This document shows, piece after piece, positions 18,271-26,509 of a stretch of 64,000 bases of DNA (positions are counted from its first letter, which is position 1; every line of letters begins with the position of its first letter). Where the stretch lies: positions 62,001-126,000 of the forward strand of contig NZ_JAKKFI010000045.1 in the NCBI RefSeq assembly GCF_022230955.1, given 5' to 3'. The DNA comes from Micromonospora cabrerizensis. GTDB lineage: Bacteria; Actinomycetota; Actinomycetes; Mycobacteriales; Micromonosporaceae. Both the position numbers and the translations under genes were made by a program. Under the pieces are notes generated by a model. The model was not told where the DNA came from. It saw only the letters and a list, made by a program, of their open reading frames with translations, and made no database searches.

Positions 18271-18340
18271 TACCTTGGCCAGTTGCCAGATGCGGCCCGG
18301 CCAGTTCGCCGGCAGATTGGCGGCACGAGGGGGCAGGCCG

Positions 18341-19006
18341 ATGGTCGATGACGACGTAGCGCAATTGGCTGAGATCTGGGGACCTCCAACCTGTTCCGCT
18401 CCGGTCCACGCTGATCGCCTGGCTCAGTTCGCAGGTGTCGTGCCTGAGCTACTGCTGGCCTGTTGGCGTACGTACGGATTCGCCGGCTTTGGCAGCGGGT
18501 CGTTCTGGTTGTGCGATCCCGATGTGTGGCAGCCGGCGATCGACGCGTGGACCAACGGCCTTGCCCTACCGGAAGAGGAACGATGGGTTGCCGTGAGCCG
18601 TAGTGCGTTCGGCGATGTGCAGGTGTGGGGGCAGCAGACAGGCTCACGGTTGACGATCACCGCGCAGTACGGGTGGGTAGTCCACACGGATCGGGCGGGC
18701 CGCGCGATGTCGGACGATCGCCGCGATGACCGGCTCTACGCGCTGTTGATGTGCCAGGACCGCAGCAGCGTTGACCTTCGCGGCGCCGACCGGAAGCCGT
18801 TGTTCGATCGGATACTCGCACTGCGTGGTCCGGTGGGCCCCGACACCATCTATGGCTTTGTCCCAGCCTTGGGTCTCGGCGGGGCGCTGCGTCCCGACCA
18901 GGCCGAGATCTTCGACGGACCCGTCCATCTGGAGCTGCTCGCCGAGCTCTCCGAGCGCCGCATCATGGACAAGGAAGACCTCCTGCACATGTGGATCGGT
19001 CAGTGA
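18341..19006 (+). CDS. GAD-like/DUF1851 domain protein
   Basis: A 221-residue soluble protein. ADRLAQFAGVVPELLLACWR followed by YGFAGFGSGSFWLCDPD matches the GAD-like N-terminal domain. The C-terminal half (YALLMCQDRSSVDLRGADRK, YGFVPALGLGGALRPDQAEI, KEDLLHMWIG) fits the DUF1851/Tdi1 C-terminal type that occurs in immunity proteins of contact-dependent and type VI toxins. No toxin gene is next to it. The ATG at 18341 follows GAGGGGG. It may be an orphan immunity gene; that is inference from family membership. Confidence 0.75.
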   Translation: MVDDDVAQLAEIWGPPTCSAPVHADRLAQFAGVVPELLLACWRTYGFAGFGSGSFWLCDPDVWQPAIDAWTNGLALPEEERWVAVSRSAFGDVQVWGQQTGSRLTITAQYGWVVHTDRAGRAMSDDRRDDRLYALLMCQDRSSVDLRGADRKPLFDRILALRGPVGPDTIYGFVPALGLGGALRPDQAEIFDGPVHLELLAELSERRIMDKEDLLHMWIGQ

Positions 19007-19073
19007 CCGGCCCAGGCGCCGCCGACAGCCGGACGGCAGCTGGGCACCACCGAACACGGCCGCGCCTTCGCGT

Positions 19074-19361
19074 GTGCCCGTCAACCAGCCGACCGGGCCG
19101 GCGTTGATGGTGTGGCGGCCGGTGCGGGCCACCGATACGGGCCTGAAGGGACGTGCCGCACGCCTCCTGACCAGTGACCCGACCGACGATGCCGGATGGC
19201 CTGCCGACCTGCCGGCAGGTGTGACGGACGTGGTCATCGTCGAGGACACGCCCAGCGCTACAGCCACTCTGACGGTGCAGACCAGCGGGGACGCCGCGCC
19301 GACGAGCACCCGGGTCAGGTTTGACCAGCTCGCGGTGTGCGATGCGGTCGTAGAAGGGTGA
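19074..19361 (+). CDS. Small hypothetical protein (uncertain)
   Basis: An open frame of about 95 codons from a GTG at 19074 (VPVNQPTGPALMVWRPVRAT) to a TGA at 19361. It continues upstream into the 3' end of the previous gene, so the start is unclear, and there is no clear ribosome site. Acidic and threonine-rich, no membrane segment, no family recognised. Third-position GC is lower than in neighbouring genes, so it may be a non-coding or degraded stretch. Confidence 0.3.
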   Translation: MPVNQPTGPALMVWRPVRATDTGLKGRAARLLTSDPTDDAGWPADLPAGVTDVVIVEDTPSATATLTVQTSGDAAPTSTRVRFDQLAVCDAVVEG

Positions 19362-19435
19362 CTGCGGCCCCTTCTCATCTGCGCGCCACGGCCAGCCTTG
19401 GTCGACTCAATCGCCGGTTGGCCGGAGGCAGCCGG

Positions 19436-20611
19436 TCAGCGGGATCCGGCGGGCTGCGGCGCCGGCACTCCGGCGAACGGGACGTCGACGTGGTCGGCGG
19501 TCCCGGGCTGGCCGTCGGGGTGCTGCCACAGCCCTCGGTCGCGCAGGATCGGCAGCACACCCTCACCGAACCAGTACGCCTCCTCCAGGTGCGGATAGCC
19601 GGAGAGGATGAACTCGTCGATGCCGAGCGCGTGGTACTCGGCGATCCGGTCGGCGATCTCGCGGTGGCTGCCGACCAGCGCGGTGCCGGCCCCGCCACGG
19701 ACCAGCCCGACGCCGGCCCACAGGTTGGGCGAGACCTCCAGGCTGTCGCGGGAGCCGCCGTGCAGGTCGAGCATCCGGCGCTGCCCCTCGGACTCACTGC
19801 GCCGTAGCCCGTCCTGCACCGCCCGGATGTCGGCCTCGGCGACGCCGTTGAGCAGGCGGCGGGCCTGCGCCCACGCCTCGTCGGCGGTGTCCCGGGCGAT
19901 GACGTGCAGCCGGATGCCGAACCGCAGCTCGCGCCCGGCGTCGGCGGCCAGCGCGCGGACCCGGTCCAGTTTGTCGGCGACCTGGGCCGGCGGCTCGCCC
20001 CAGGTGAGGTAGACGTCGCTGTGCCGCACGGCCACCGGCAGGGCGGCGGCGGACGAGCCACCGAAGTAGACCGGCGGCACCGGGTCGGGCAGCCGGTGCA
20101 GCCGCGCCTGCTCGACGCGCAGGTGGGCGCCGGTGTGGTCGACGGTCTCACCCCGCCACAGCGCGTGCACGACGTGCAGGAACTCGTCGGCCCGCGCGTA
20201 CCGGGAGTCCTTGTCCAGGAAGTCGCCGTACGCCCGCTGCTCCTGCGACTCGCCGCCCGTGACGACGTTGAGCAGCAGTCGGCCCCGGGACAGCCGCTGG
20301 AAGGTGGAGGCCATCTGGGCGGCCAGCGTCGGGGCCAGCAGCCCGGGTCGGAACGCGACCAGGAACCTGAGTCGCTCGGTCACCTCGGTGAGCATCGCGG
20401 TGCTCAGCCAGGCGTCCTCGCACCAGGCACCCGTCGGGGTGAGGGCGCCGACGAAGCCCAGTTGCTCGGCGGTGCGGGCGATCTGCCCGAGGTACGCCAC
20501 GCTGGCCGGGCGGGCACCTCCGGCAGCACCGGTCGGTACGCCGTGGCCGCCCCCGACGATGTCCCGGCTGTCGCCGTTGGTGGGCAGGAACCAGTGGAAG
20601 GTGAGGGTCAT
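19436..20611 (-). CDS. ssuD: FMNH2-dependent alkanesulfonate monooxygenase SsuD
   Basis: A 391-residue luciferase-like monooxygenase, close to the usual 380. MTLTFHWFLPTNGDSRDIVG, the active-site region LTPTGAWCEDAWLSTAMLTE, LLLNVVTGGESQEQRAYGDF, and FILSGYPHLEEAYWFGEGVL identify SsuD specifically within the family. It releases sulfite and an aldehyde from alkanesulfonates using reduced flavin. The ATG at 20611 follows AGGAAAG. It is divergent from ssuACB across a 190-base region with a putative sulfur-control site. No SsuE flavin reductase is present in the window. Confidence 0.92.
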   Translation of the reverse strand: MTLTFHWFLPTNGDSRDIVGGGHGVPTGAAGGARPASVAYLGQIARTAEQLGFVGALTPTGAWCEDAWLSTAMLTEVTERLRFLVAFRPGLLAPTLAAQMASTFQRLSRGRLLLNVVTGGESQEQRAYGDFLDKDSRYARADEFLHVVHALWRGETVDHTGAHLRVEQARLHRLPDPVPPVYFGGSSAAALPVAVRHSDVYLTWGEPPAQVADKLDRVRALAADAGRELRFGIRLHVIARDTADEAWAQARRLLNGVAEADIRAVQDGLRRSESEGQRRMLDLHGGSRDSLEVSPNLWAGVGLVRGGAGTALVGSHREIADRIAEYHALGIDEFILSGYPHLEEAYWFGEGVLPILRDRGLWQHPDGQPGTADHVDVPFAGVPAPQPAGSR

Positions 20612-20718
20612 CGCGGCTCTTTCCTCGGGTGCGCGGCGGGTGCGGGGACTGGTGCACGCGCCGCCGGCGGGCACCTCCTGAGGGGTGGGACGATCCCGCC
20701 GGCAGCCTACCCATAAAA

Positions 20719-20735
20719 CCTATCGGGTTAGTAGG
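20719..20735. promoter_or_regulatory. Putative sulfur-regulon operator, ssu region
   Basis: CCTATCGGGTTAGTAGG is an imperfect palindrome between ssuD and ssuA. Its reverse complement matches the site at 55570-55586, upstream of the YeiH genes, at 14 of 17 positions (CCTAC..AC.CGATAGG). Its position and recurrence suggest a shared repressor or activator, possibly of the Rrf2/CymR type; the regulator is not identified. Confidence 0.55.
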
Positions 20736-20801
20736 CTACCTGCCACGGCGCCGACGCCTGTCGATGCGCCCCAATCCGCATGTTCGACCCGAGGAGCCGC
20801 C

Positions 20802-21779
20802 ATGCCCACCCCGTCGACGAGCCGTCCACCGCATCGCCGCCTCCTGACGGCCGCCCTCACCACCGTGGCGCTGCTCGCCACGGCAGCGGTGAGCGCGTGC
20901 GGCGGGTCCGCCGATGCCGACGGCACCGCCAGCAAACTCCGGATCGGCTACCAGCGCTTCGGCGGGCTGAGTCTGGTCAAGGCGCGCGGTGCGGCGCCGG
21001 ACGTGGAGTGGTCGCTGTTCGAGAGCGGTCCGGCGCTCACCGAGGCGCTCAAGGCCGGCTCCATCGACATCGGACAGGTCGGCGAGGCGCCACCCGTCTT
21101 CGCCGCGGCCGGGAAGATCCCGTTCTCCATCATCGGCACCTCGGCGCCGATCCCGCAGGGTGAGGCCGTGCTCGTCAAGGCCGATCGAGGCTTCCGCAGC
21201 TTCGCCGACCTCAAGGGCAGAACCGTGGCCCTCAACAAGGGGTCGAACGTGCACTGGCTGCTGGTCCAGCTACTCAAGGCGAACAACATGACCCTGAAGG
21301 ACATCCAGGTCAAGTACCTCAAGCCCGCGGAGGGACGGCCCGCGTTCGACGGCGGTCAGGTCGACGCCTGGGTGATCTGGGACCCGTACTTCGCGCTGGC
21401 CGAGCAACCGGGTGTCCAGGTGCTCGCCGACGCGACCGGACTGGCGAGCAACCGCGAGTACGTCCTCGCCGCCCCGGACGCCGTCACGAAGCGACCGGAC
21501 GAGATCCGGGCCTTCCTCCAGCGCTACCGCGAGGTGACCGACTGGGGCATCGCCCATCCCGAGGAGCGGGCCAGCACGCTCGCCCCAGAGCTGAAGATTC
21601 CGCAGGACGTCACCAGCCGGGCCCTGGCCCGCAGCGCCAGACCCCTCGCCCCCGTCACCCCGGCCATCGGCGACGAACTTCAGGCCATCACCGACAGCTT
21701 CATCGCCCTGGACCTCATCCCGGGGCCGGTCGACATCCGGACCCGGGTGGACAGCCGGTTCAGTGAGGTGTTCCAGTGA
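20802..21779 (+). CDS. ssuA: Aliphatic sulfonate ABC transporter substrate-binding lipoprotein SsuA
   Basis: A 325-residue binding protein. Residues 1-33 are a lipoprotein signal (LLATAAVSAC with the lipobox cysteine). The mature part has LRIGYQRFGGLSLVKARG, ALKAGSIDIGQVGEAPPVFA, LNKGSNVHWLLVQLLKANNM and DAWVIWDPYFALAE, the hallmarks of SsuA-type sulfonate binders. The ATG at 20802 is preceded by GAGGAG; a longer upstream frame lacks one. First gene of ssuACB; the TGA overlaps the GTG of ssuC. Confidence 0.92.
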   Translation: MPTPSTSRPPHRRLLTAALTTVALLATAAVSACGGSADADGTASKLRIGYQRFGGLSLVKARGAAPDVEWSLFESGPALTEALKAGSIDIGQVGEAPPVFAAAGKIPFSIIGTSAPIPQGEAVLVKADRGFRSFADLKGRTVALNKGSNVHWLLVQLLKANNMTLKDIQVKYLKPAEGRPAFDGGQVDAWVIWDPYFALAEQPGVQVLADATGLASNREYVLAAPDAVTKRPDEIRAFLQRYREVTDWGIAHPEERASTLAPELKIPQDVTSRALARSARPLAPVTPAIGDELQAITDSFIALDLIPGPVDIRTRVDSRFSEVFQ

Positions 21780-22609
21780 GCCGTACGACGCTGGTCGAGG
21801 CGCCCGCGGAGATCGCGGCGGTGCCGGCGGTCACGCCCCGCCGTGTTCGCCCGGCCCGACGGTGGTGGCGGCTGGCCAGCCCGGTGGCGCTGGTCCTGGG
21901 CTGGGAGCTGGCCTCGCGGACCGGCCTGCTGGCACCCGAGAAACTGCCCGCGCCGAGCGACGTCCTGGCCACCGGCTGGCGGCTGAGCCAGGACGGGACG
22001 CTCGGCATCCACCTGCTGGACTCCCTCACCCGAGCCGGGGCCGGGCTGTTGATCGGCGGCGTCCTCGCCCTCGCCCTGGGCACCCTGGCAGGGCTGCTGC
22101 GGCTCGGCGACGACCTGGTCGACCCACCGGTGCAGATGGCCCGGATGCTCCCGCACCTGGGCCTGGTCCCGCTGCTGATCATCTGGGTCGGCATCGGTGA
22201 GTCACTCAAGATCAGCCTGGTGGCTCTGGGCGCGTTCTTCCCGATCTACTTCAACACCTACGCCGGCATCCGGGACATCGACGAGCGGCTGGTGGAGGCG
22301 GCCCGCACCTGCGGCCTGGGTCAGGCCGCCCGACTGCGGCACGTGGTGTTGCCGGGCGCGCTGCCGGCCCTGTTCCTCGGCCTGCGGCTGGCGATCGGGG
22401 CGGCCTGGCTCAGCCTCGTCGTCGGCGAGCAGGTCAACGCCCAGACCGGGATCGGCTTCCTGATGATGGAGGCACGGGAGTTCAGCCAGACCGACGTGGT
22501 GGTGCTGGGGCTGCTCGTCTACGCGCTGCTCGGGCTGATATCCGACCTTGCGCTGCGCGTCCTGGAGAGGAGGATGTTGACATGGCGTCGCGGACTGCGG
22601 GCCACCTGA
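21776..22609 (+). CDS. ssuC: Aliphatic sulfonate ABC transporter permease SsuC
   Basis: A 277-residue permease of the BPD-transport type with about six helices. The EAA loop is EAARTCGLGQAARLRHVVLP followed by GALPALFLGLRLAIG. The GTG start at 21776 overlaps the ssuA stop (GTGA). A 30-residue N-terminal extension precedes the first helix. It forms the channel for sulfonate import with SsuB. Confidence 0.92.
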   Translation: MSRTTLVEAPAEIAAVPAVTPRRVRPARRWWRLASPVALVLGWELASRTGLLAPEKLPAPSDVLATGWRLSQDGTLGIHLLDSLTRAGAGLLIGGVLALALGTLAGLLRLGDDLVDPPVQMARMLPHLGLVPLLIIWVGIGESLKISLVALGAFFPIYFNTYAGIRDIDERLVEAARTCGLGQAARLRHVVLPGALPALFLGLRLAIGAAWLSLVVGEQVNAQTGIGFLMMEAREFSQTDVVVLGLLVYALLGLISDLALRVLERRMLTWRRGLRAT

Positions 22610-23313
22610 ACGACCCGGCACCGGTGCTGACCGCCCACGCGGTGCGACGGTCCTTCGGGCCGACGGTCGTGCTGGCCGGGGTCGACCTGGCCATCGCACG
22701 TGGCGAGGTGGTGGCCCTGCTGGGCGGCAGCGGTTCCGGCAAGAGCACGCTCCTGCGGGTTCTCGCCGGGCTCGACGGTGAGGCCAGCGGCACGAGCGTC
22801 GTGCACGGCACCGCCGCCGTGGTCTTCCAGGAACACCGGCTGCTGCCCTGGAAACGAGTGGCGGACAACGTCGGGCTCGGGCTGTCCGGGCCGGACTCCA
22901 CCGACCGGATCCGGCGGGCGCTGGCCGAGGTCGGGCTCGCCGATCGGCACCGCGCCTGGCCAGCGGAGCTGTCCGGCGGGCAGGCGCAACGGGTGGCCGT
23001 CGCGCGGGCACTGGTGCGCGAGCCGGACGTGTTGCTGCTCGACGAGCCGTTCGGCGCCCTGGACGCGCTCACCCGCCTGCGGATGCAGATCCTGCTGCGC
23101 CGGCTGCGCGCCGAGCACGGCTTCGCGGCCCTGCTGGTCACCCACGACGTGGAAGAGGCGCTGTTGCTCGCCGACCGGATCCTGCTGCTCGACGAGGGCC
23201 GCATCGCCGCGGAGCTGCCCGTCGACCTGGCCCCCACCCGTACGCCGGACGACCCGGCCTTCGGCGCGCTGCGCCGCCACCTGCTCGACCGACTCGGCGT
23301 TCCCACCACCTGA
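22582..23313 (+). CDS. ssuB: Aliphatic sulfonate ABC transporter ATP-binding protein SsuB
   Basis: A 243-residue ATPase: Walker A GGSGSGKST, Q-loop VVFQEHRLLPWKRV, signature ELSGGQAQRVAVARAL, Walker B VLLLDEPFGALDAL and H-loop VTHDVEEAL. QEHRLLPW is characteristic of the SsuB/TauB nitrate-sulfonate family. The ATG at 22582 follows GAGAGGAGG and overlaps the end of ssuC by 28 bases. Confidence 0.93.
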   Translation: MASRTAGHLNDPAPVLTAHAVRRSFGPTVVLAGVDLAIARGEVVALLGGSGSGKSTLLRVLAGLDGEASGTSVVHGTAAVVFQEHRLLPWKRVADNVGLGLSGPDSTDRIRRALAEVGLADRHRAWPAELSGGQAQRVAVARALVREPDVLLLDEPFGALDALTRLRMQILLRRLRAEHGFAALLVTHDVEEALLLADRILLLDEGRIAAELPVDLAPTRTPDDPAFGALRRHLLDRLGVPTT

Positions 23314-23327
23314 CGAGCGGAGATGCG

Positions 23328-24734
23328 ATGACCCGCTGGACCCCCGACCCCACGTTCTACCCGTCGCCCCGCGAGGCGGTGACCGCACCGGCGGAGAAGC
23401 TCGCCTACGTGGCCGCCTTCGACCGTACGGCCAGCCGCCCGGACGCCATCGTGGTGTTGGACACCGACCCGGACTCCCCCGACTACGGCCGGGTGGTGGG
23501 CTGGACCGACCTACCCCACGTCGGCGACGAGCTGCACCACTTCGGTTGGAACGCGTGCAGCAGCGCGCTCTGTCCGACCGCCCCGCACCCGCACGTCGAG
23601 CGGCGCTACCTGATCGTGCCCGGCCTGCGGTCCTCGCGGATCCACGTGATCGACACCCAGCCGGACCCGCGTCAGCCGCGGGTCATCAAGGTGATCGGCC
23701 CGGAGGAGCTGGCGAAACGCGCCGGCTACTCGCGCCCGCACACGGTGCACTGTGGGCCGGACGGGATCTACCTCTCCGCGCTCGGGGGCGCCGACGGCGC
23801 GGAGGGCCCCGGGGGCATCGCCATCCTCGACCACACCACGTTCGAGGTCCGCGGGGCGTGGGAGGCCGACCGGGGCCCGCAGTTCCTGGCGTACGACCTG
23901 TGGTGGCACCTCACCCAGGACGTGCTGGTCACCAGCGAGTGGGGCACGCCGTCGATGATCGAGGACGGGATCATCGGCGAGTTGCTGCTGGGTCGACGCT
24001 ACGGTCACGCCATCCACTTCTGGGACCTGGCGAAACGTCGGCACGTCCAGCGGGTCGACCTGGGCGATCAATATCAGATGCCGCTGGAGCTGCGCCCGGC
24101 GCACGACCCGTCGGCGTCGTACGGGTTCGTCGGGGTGGTGATCAGCGTCGAGGACCTGTCCGCCTCGGTCTGGCTGTGGCACCGCGACGGCGACGCCTGG
24201 GCGGTCACCAAGGTGATCGACATCCCGGCCGAGCCGGCCGACCCGGCGGATCTGCCCGACCTGCTCAAGCCGTTCGGGGCGGTGCCACCACTGGTGACCG
24301 ACATCGACCTGTCCGTCGACGACCGATTCCTGTACGTCTCCTGCTGGGGCACCGGAGAGCTGCGCCAGTACGACGTCAGCGACCCACTGCACCCCGTGCT
24401 GACCGGCTCCGTGCATCTCGGTGGGATCGTGCGTCGCACGGCGCACCCGTCCGCCCCGGACGAGGCCCTGGCCGGCGGCCCGCAGATGGTGGAGGTGAGC
24501 CGGGACGGGCGGCGGGTCTACGTCAGCAACTCGCTCTACGGCGCGTGGGACGACCAGTTCTACCCCGACGGGGTGGGTGCCTGGCTGGCCAAGCTCGACG
24601 TGGACGTCGAGGCCGGCGGGCTCACCCCCGACGAGCGGTTCTTCCCGCACGGGGAGGAGTTCCGGGGCCTGCGGGTGCACCAGACCCGGTTGCAGGGCGG
24701 CGATGCGTCCTCCGACTCGTACTGCTTTCCGTGA
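23328..24734 (+). CDS. Selenium-binding protein / methanethiol oxidase family (SELENBP1-like)
   Basis: A 468-residue cytosolic beta-propeller protein of full family length. Conserved stretches include DELHHFGWNACSSALCP, RPHTVHCGPDGIYLSALGG, VTSEWGTPSMIEDGI, DIDLSVDDRFLYVSCWGTG and the C-terminal HQTRLQGGDASSDSYCFP. Members with known activity oxidise methanethiol to H2S, formaldehyde and H2O2 with copper. Its place 14 bases behind ssuB, in the same operon, suggests it handles organosulfur fragments. Substrate in this organism is inferred. The last codons overlap the following membrane-protein gene. Confidence 0.88.
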   Translation: MTRWTPDPTFYPSPREAVTAPAEKLAYVAAFDRTASRPDAIVVLDTDPDSPDYGRVVGWTDLPHVGDELHHFGWNACSSALCPTAPHPHVERRYLIVPGLRSSRIHVIDTQPDPRQPRVIKVIGPEELAKRAGYSRPHTVHCGPDGIYLSALGGADGAEGPGGIAILDHTTFEVRGAWEADRGPQFLAYDLWWHLTQDVLVTSEWGTPSMIEDGIIGELLLGRRYGHAIHFWDLAKRRHVQRVDLGDQYQMPLELRPAHDPSASYGFVGVVISVEDLSASVWLWHRDGDAWAVTKVIDIPAEPADPADLPDLLKPFGAVPPLVTDIDLSVDDRFLYVSCWGTGELRQYDVSDPLHPVLTGSVHLGGIVRRTAHPSAPDEALAGGPQMVEVSRDGRRVYVSNSLYGAWDDQFYPDGVGAWLAKLDVDVEAGGLTPDERFFPHGEEFRGLRVHQTRLQGGDASSDSYCFP

Positions 24735-25360
24735 CCGTCTCCACCCTGGCGACGCTTGCCGCGCTCGGCGCGTTCCATGGTCTGAACCCGGCGATGGGTT
24801 GGCTGTTCGCGGTGGCCCGGGGCCTGCAGGAGCGCAGCCGGTCGGCGCTGCTGCGCGCCCTGTCGCCGATCGCGGCCGGCCACCTCGCCTCGGTGGGGAT
24901 CGTCGCGGCACTGGTCACCGCGACGCGTTCGGTGACGGCGAGCACCGCCCTCGCGGTGGTCGGCGGCGTGCTGCTGGTGGCGTTCGGGTTGTGGCGGCTG
25001 CTCTCCGAGCGGCACTTCCGCTGGGCGGGGATGCGGCTGTCCGCGGCGCAGCTCGCCGGCTGGTCGTTCCTCATGTCGTCGGCCCACGGCGCGGGTCTGA
25101 TGCTGTTGCCGGTGCTGGTGGCCGAGCCGGTGCCCGCGGGTCACTCCGGGCACCTGTCCAGCGCGCCGGCGGGTGCGCTGCCCGGGCTCGCCGCCGCCGG
25201 CGTGCACACCGTGGCGATGCTCGGCACCGCCCTGGTCATCGCCATGCTGGTCTACCAGGTGCTCGGGGTCGGGGTGCTGCGTCGGGCGTGGTTCAACGTC
25301 GATCGGCTCTGGGCCGGGGTGCTGGTGGCCGCCGGGTTGGTCACGCTGCTGCGGGCGTAG
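24731..25360 (+). CDS. Multi-pass membrane protein linked to the SELENBP1 homologue
   Basis: A 209-residue protein with about six membrane helices. The GTG at 24731 overlaps the previous stop (GTGA), indicating translational coupling. Buried histidines occur in GAFHGLNPAMGWLFAVARGL and SFLMSSAHGAGLMLLPVLVA, and a His-rich loop GHSGHLSS lies between helices; these features recall NicO/UreH-like metal permeases. A role in metal supply to the copper-dependent oxidase upstream is a guess from coupling and histidines. No family assigned with confidence. Confidence 0.7.
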   Translation: MTVSTLATLAALGAFHGLNPAMGWLFAVARGLQERSRSALLRALSPIAAGHLASVGIVAALVTATRSVTASTALAVVGGVLLVAFGLWRLLSERHFRWAGMRLSAAQLAGWSFLMSSAHGAGLMLLPVLVAEPVPAGHSGHLSSAPAGALPGLAAAGVHTVAMLGTALVIAMLVYQVLGVGVLRRAWFNVDRLWAGVLVAAGLVTLLRA

Positions 25361-25403
25361 ATCGCCCATCGTGGACGGACGTGATCTGTGGTCTCATGAC
25401 GGC

Positions 25404-26420
25404 ATGATCACTCCGACTCCCCTCATGCGTCTGGTGGCTGGTGTGTGGGGGTTCAAGACCCTCGCGGCCGGCGTCGAACTCGGTCTGTTCACCCGGCTCG
25501 CCGGGGGTCGGACGATGACCGTCGAGCAGGCCGCCGCCGAATTCGGGCTGCCCAACCGGCCCGCGGACCTGCTGCTGGCCGCCAGTGCGTCACTCGGCCT
25601 GTTGGAGAAGGCCGGCGACGGTTACCGCAATTCCGAGTTGGCCGAGCAGTTCCTCGTCGAGGGCCGCCCGTACTACTTCGGGGCGCAGGTCCGCTACTCG
25701 GACCTACGCACCTACCTGCCCTGGCACCGCATCGGCGAGGCCCTGCGCACGGATCGGCCGTTGACCTGGGACCCGGAGGCCCAGCAGTCGATGTTCGACA
25801 CCGAGGACCCGGAGATGCTGGCCCAGTTCTGGGACGCGATGTTCTCCACGTCCAGCTTCACCGCCGCCGCGCTGGCCGACGCGTACGACTTCTCCGCCCA
25901 CCGCCGACTGCTCGACGTCGGCGGTGGGGCCGGGGCGTTCCCCATCGAGTTCTGCCGCCGGCTGCCCGAGCTGCGGGCCACCGTCCTGGACCTGCCGCAC
26001 GTCTGCGTACGGGCACAGGAGCGGATCGCCGAGGCCGGCCTGACCGGGCGGATCGACGCGGTGAGCGGCGACTTCCTCGCCGACCCGGCGCTGCCGGACG
26101 GGCACGACGTCATCCTGCTCAGCATGATCCTGCACGACTGGGACGAGCCGACGAACCGGGCGCTGCTGGCCCGGTGCCACGCGGCGCTGCCGCCCGGCGG
26201 GGCGATCGTCGTCTGCGAGCTGCTGCTCAACGACGAGCGGACCGGGCCGCCGGAGGCCGCGCTGATGGGGATGAACATGCTGGTCGAGACCGAGGGCGGC
26301 CGCAACTACTCGGGTGCCGAGTATGCCGCCTGGCTCACCGACGCCGGTTTCGTGGACGTGCGTACCGTGCCGTTCGACGCCCCGGGCGCCAACGGCGCGG
26401 TGGTGGCCCGGCGGGCCTGA
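25404..26420 (+). CDS. O-methyltransferase family 2 protein (SAM-dependent)
   Basis: A 338-residue enzyme. An N-terminal winged-helix dimerisation domain (GVELGLFTRLAGG, VEQAAAEFGLPNRPADLLLA) is followed by a Rossmann methyltransferase domain with motif I RRLLDVGGGAGAFPIEFCRR, the acidic VLDLPHV, SGDFLADPALPDGHDVILLS and the catalytic-region MILHDWDEPTNRALL. This is the family of hydroxyneurosporene, acetylserotonin and antibiotic O-methyltransferases. The ATG at 25404 lies 43 bases behind the membrane gene, same strand, with a weak ribosome site; it may be in the ssu operon or separate. Acceptor unknown. Confidence 0.85.
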   Translation: MITPTPLMRLVAGVWGFKTLAAGVELGLFTRLAGGRTMTVEQAAAEFGLPNRPADLLLAASASLGLLEKAGDGYRNSELAEQFLVEGRPYYFGAQVRYSDLRTYLPWHRIGEALRTDRPLTWDPEAQQSMFDTEDPEMLAQFWDAMFSTSSFTAAALADAYDFSAHRRLLDVGGGAGAFPIEFCRRLPELRATVLDLPHVCVRAQERIAEAGLTGRIDAVSGDFLADPALPDGHDVILLSMILHDWDEPTNRALLARCHAALPPGGAIVVCELLLNDERTGPPEAALMGMNMLVETEGGRNYSGAEYAAWLTDAGFVDVRTVPFDAPGANGAVVARRA

Positions 26421-26427
26421 CCGACGA

Positions 26428-26466
26428 CGACACCCGGCCCCGGTGCGAACCGTGGGCCGGGTGTCG
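26428..26466. terminator. Bidirectional terminator hairpin
   Basis: Perfect 13-bp arms CGACACCCGGCCC (26428-26440) and GGGCCGGGTGTCG (26454-26466) with a 13-base loop lie between the convergent methyltransferase and hydrolase genes. No U-run on either side. Confidence 0.65.
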
Positions 26467-26509
26467 CGGCGCCTCACGGCGCGGGCGTCCGATCGGCTAC
26501 CGGGACGGG

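Noticed and set aside
18063..19435. A complete toxin-immunity module around the DUF1851-like gene
   Set aside because: No toxin, secretion or transfer gene is present; only the possible immunity gene and a pseudogene fragment can be supported.
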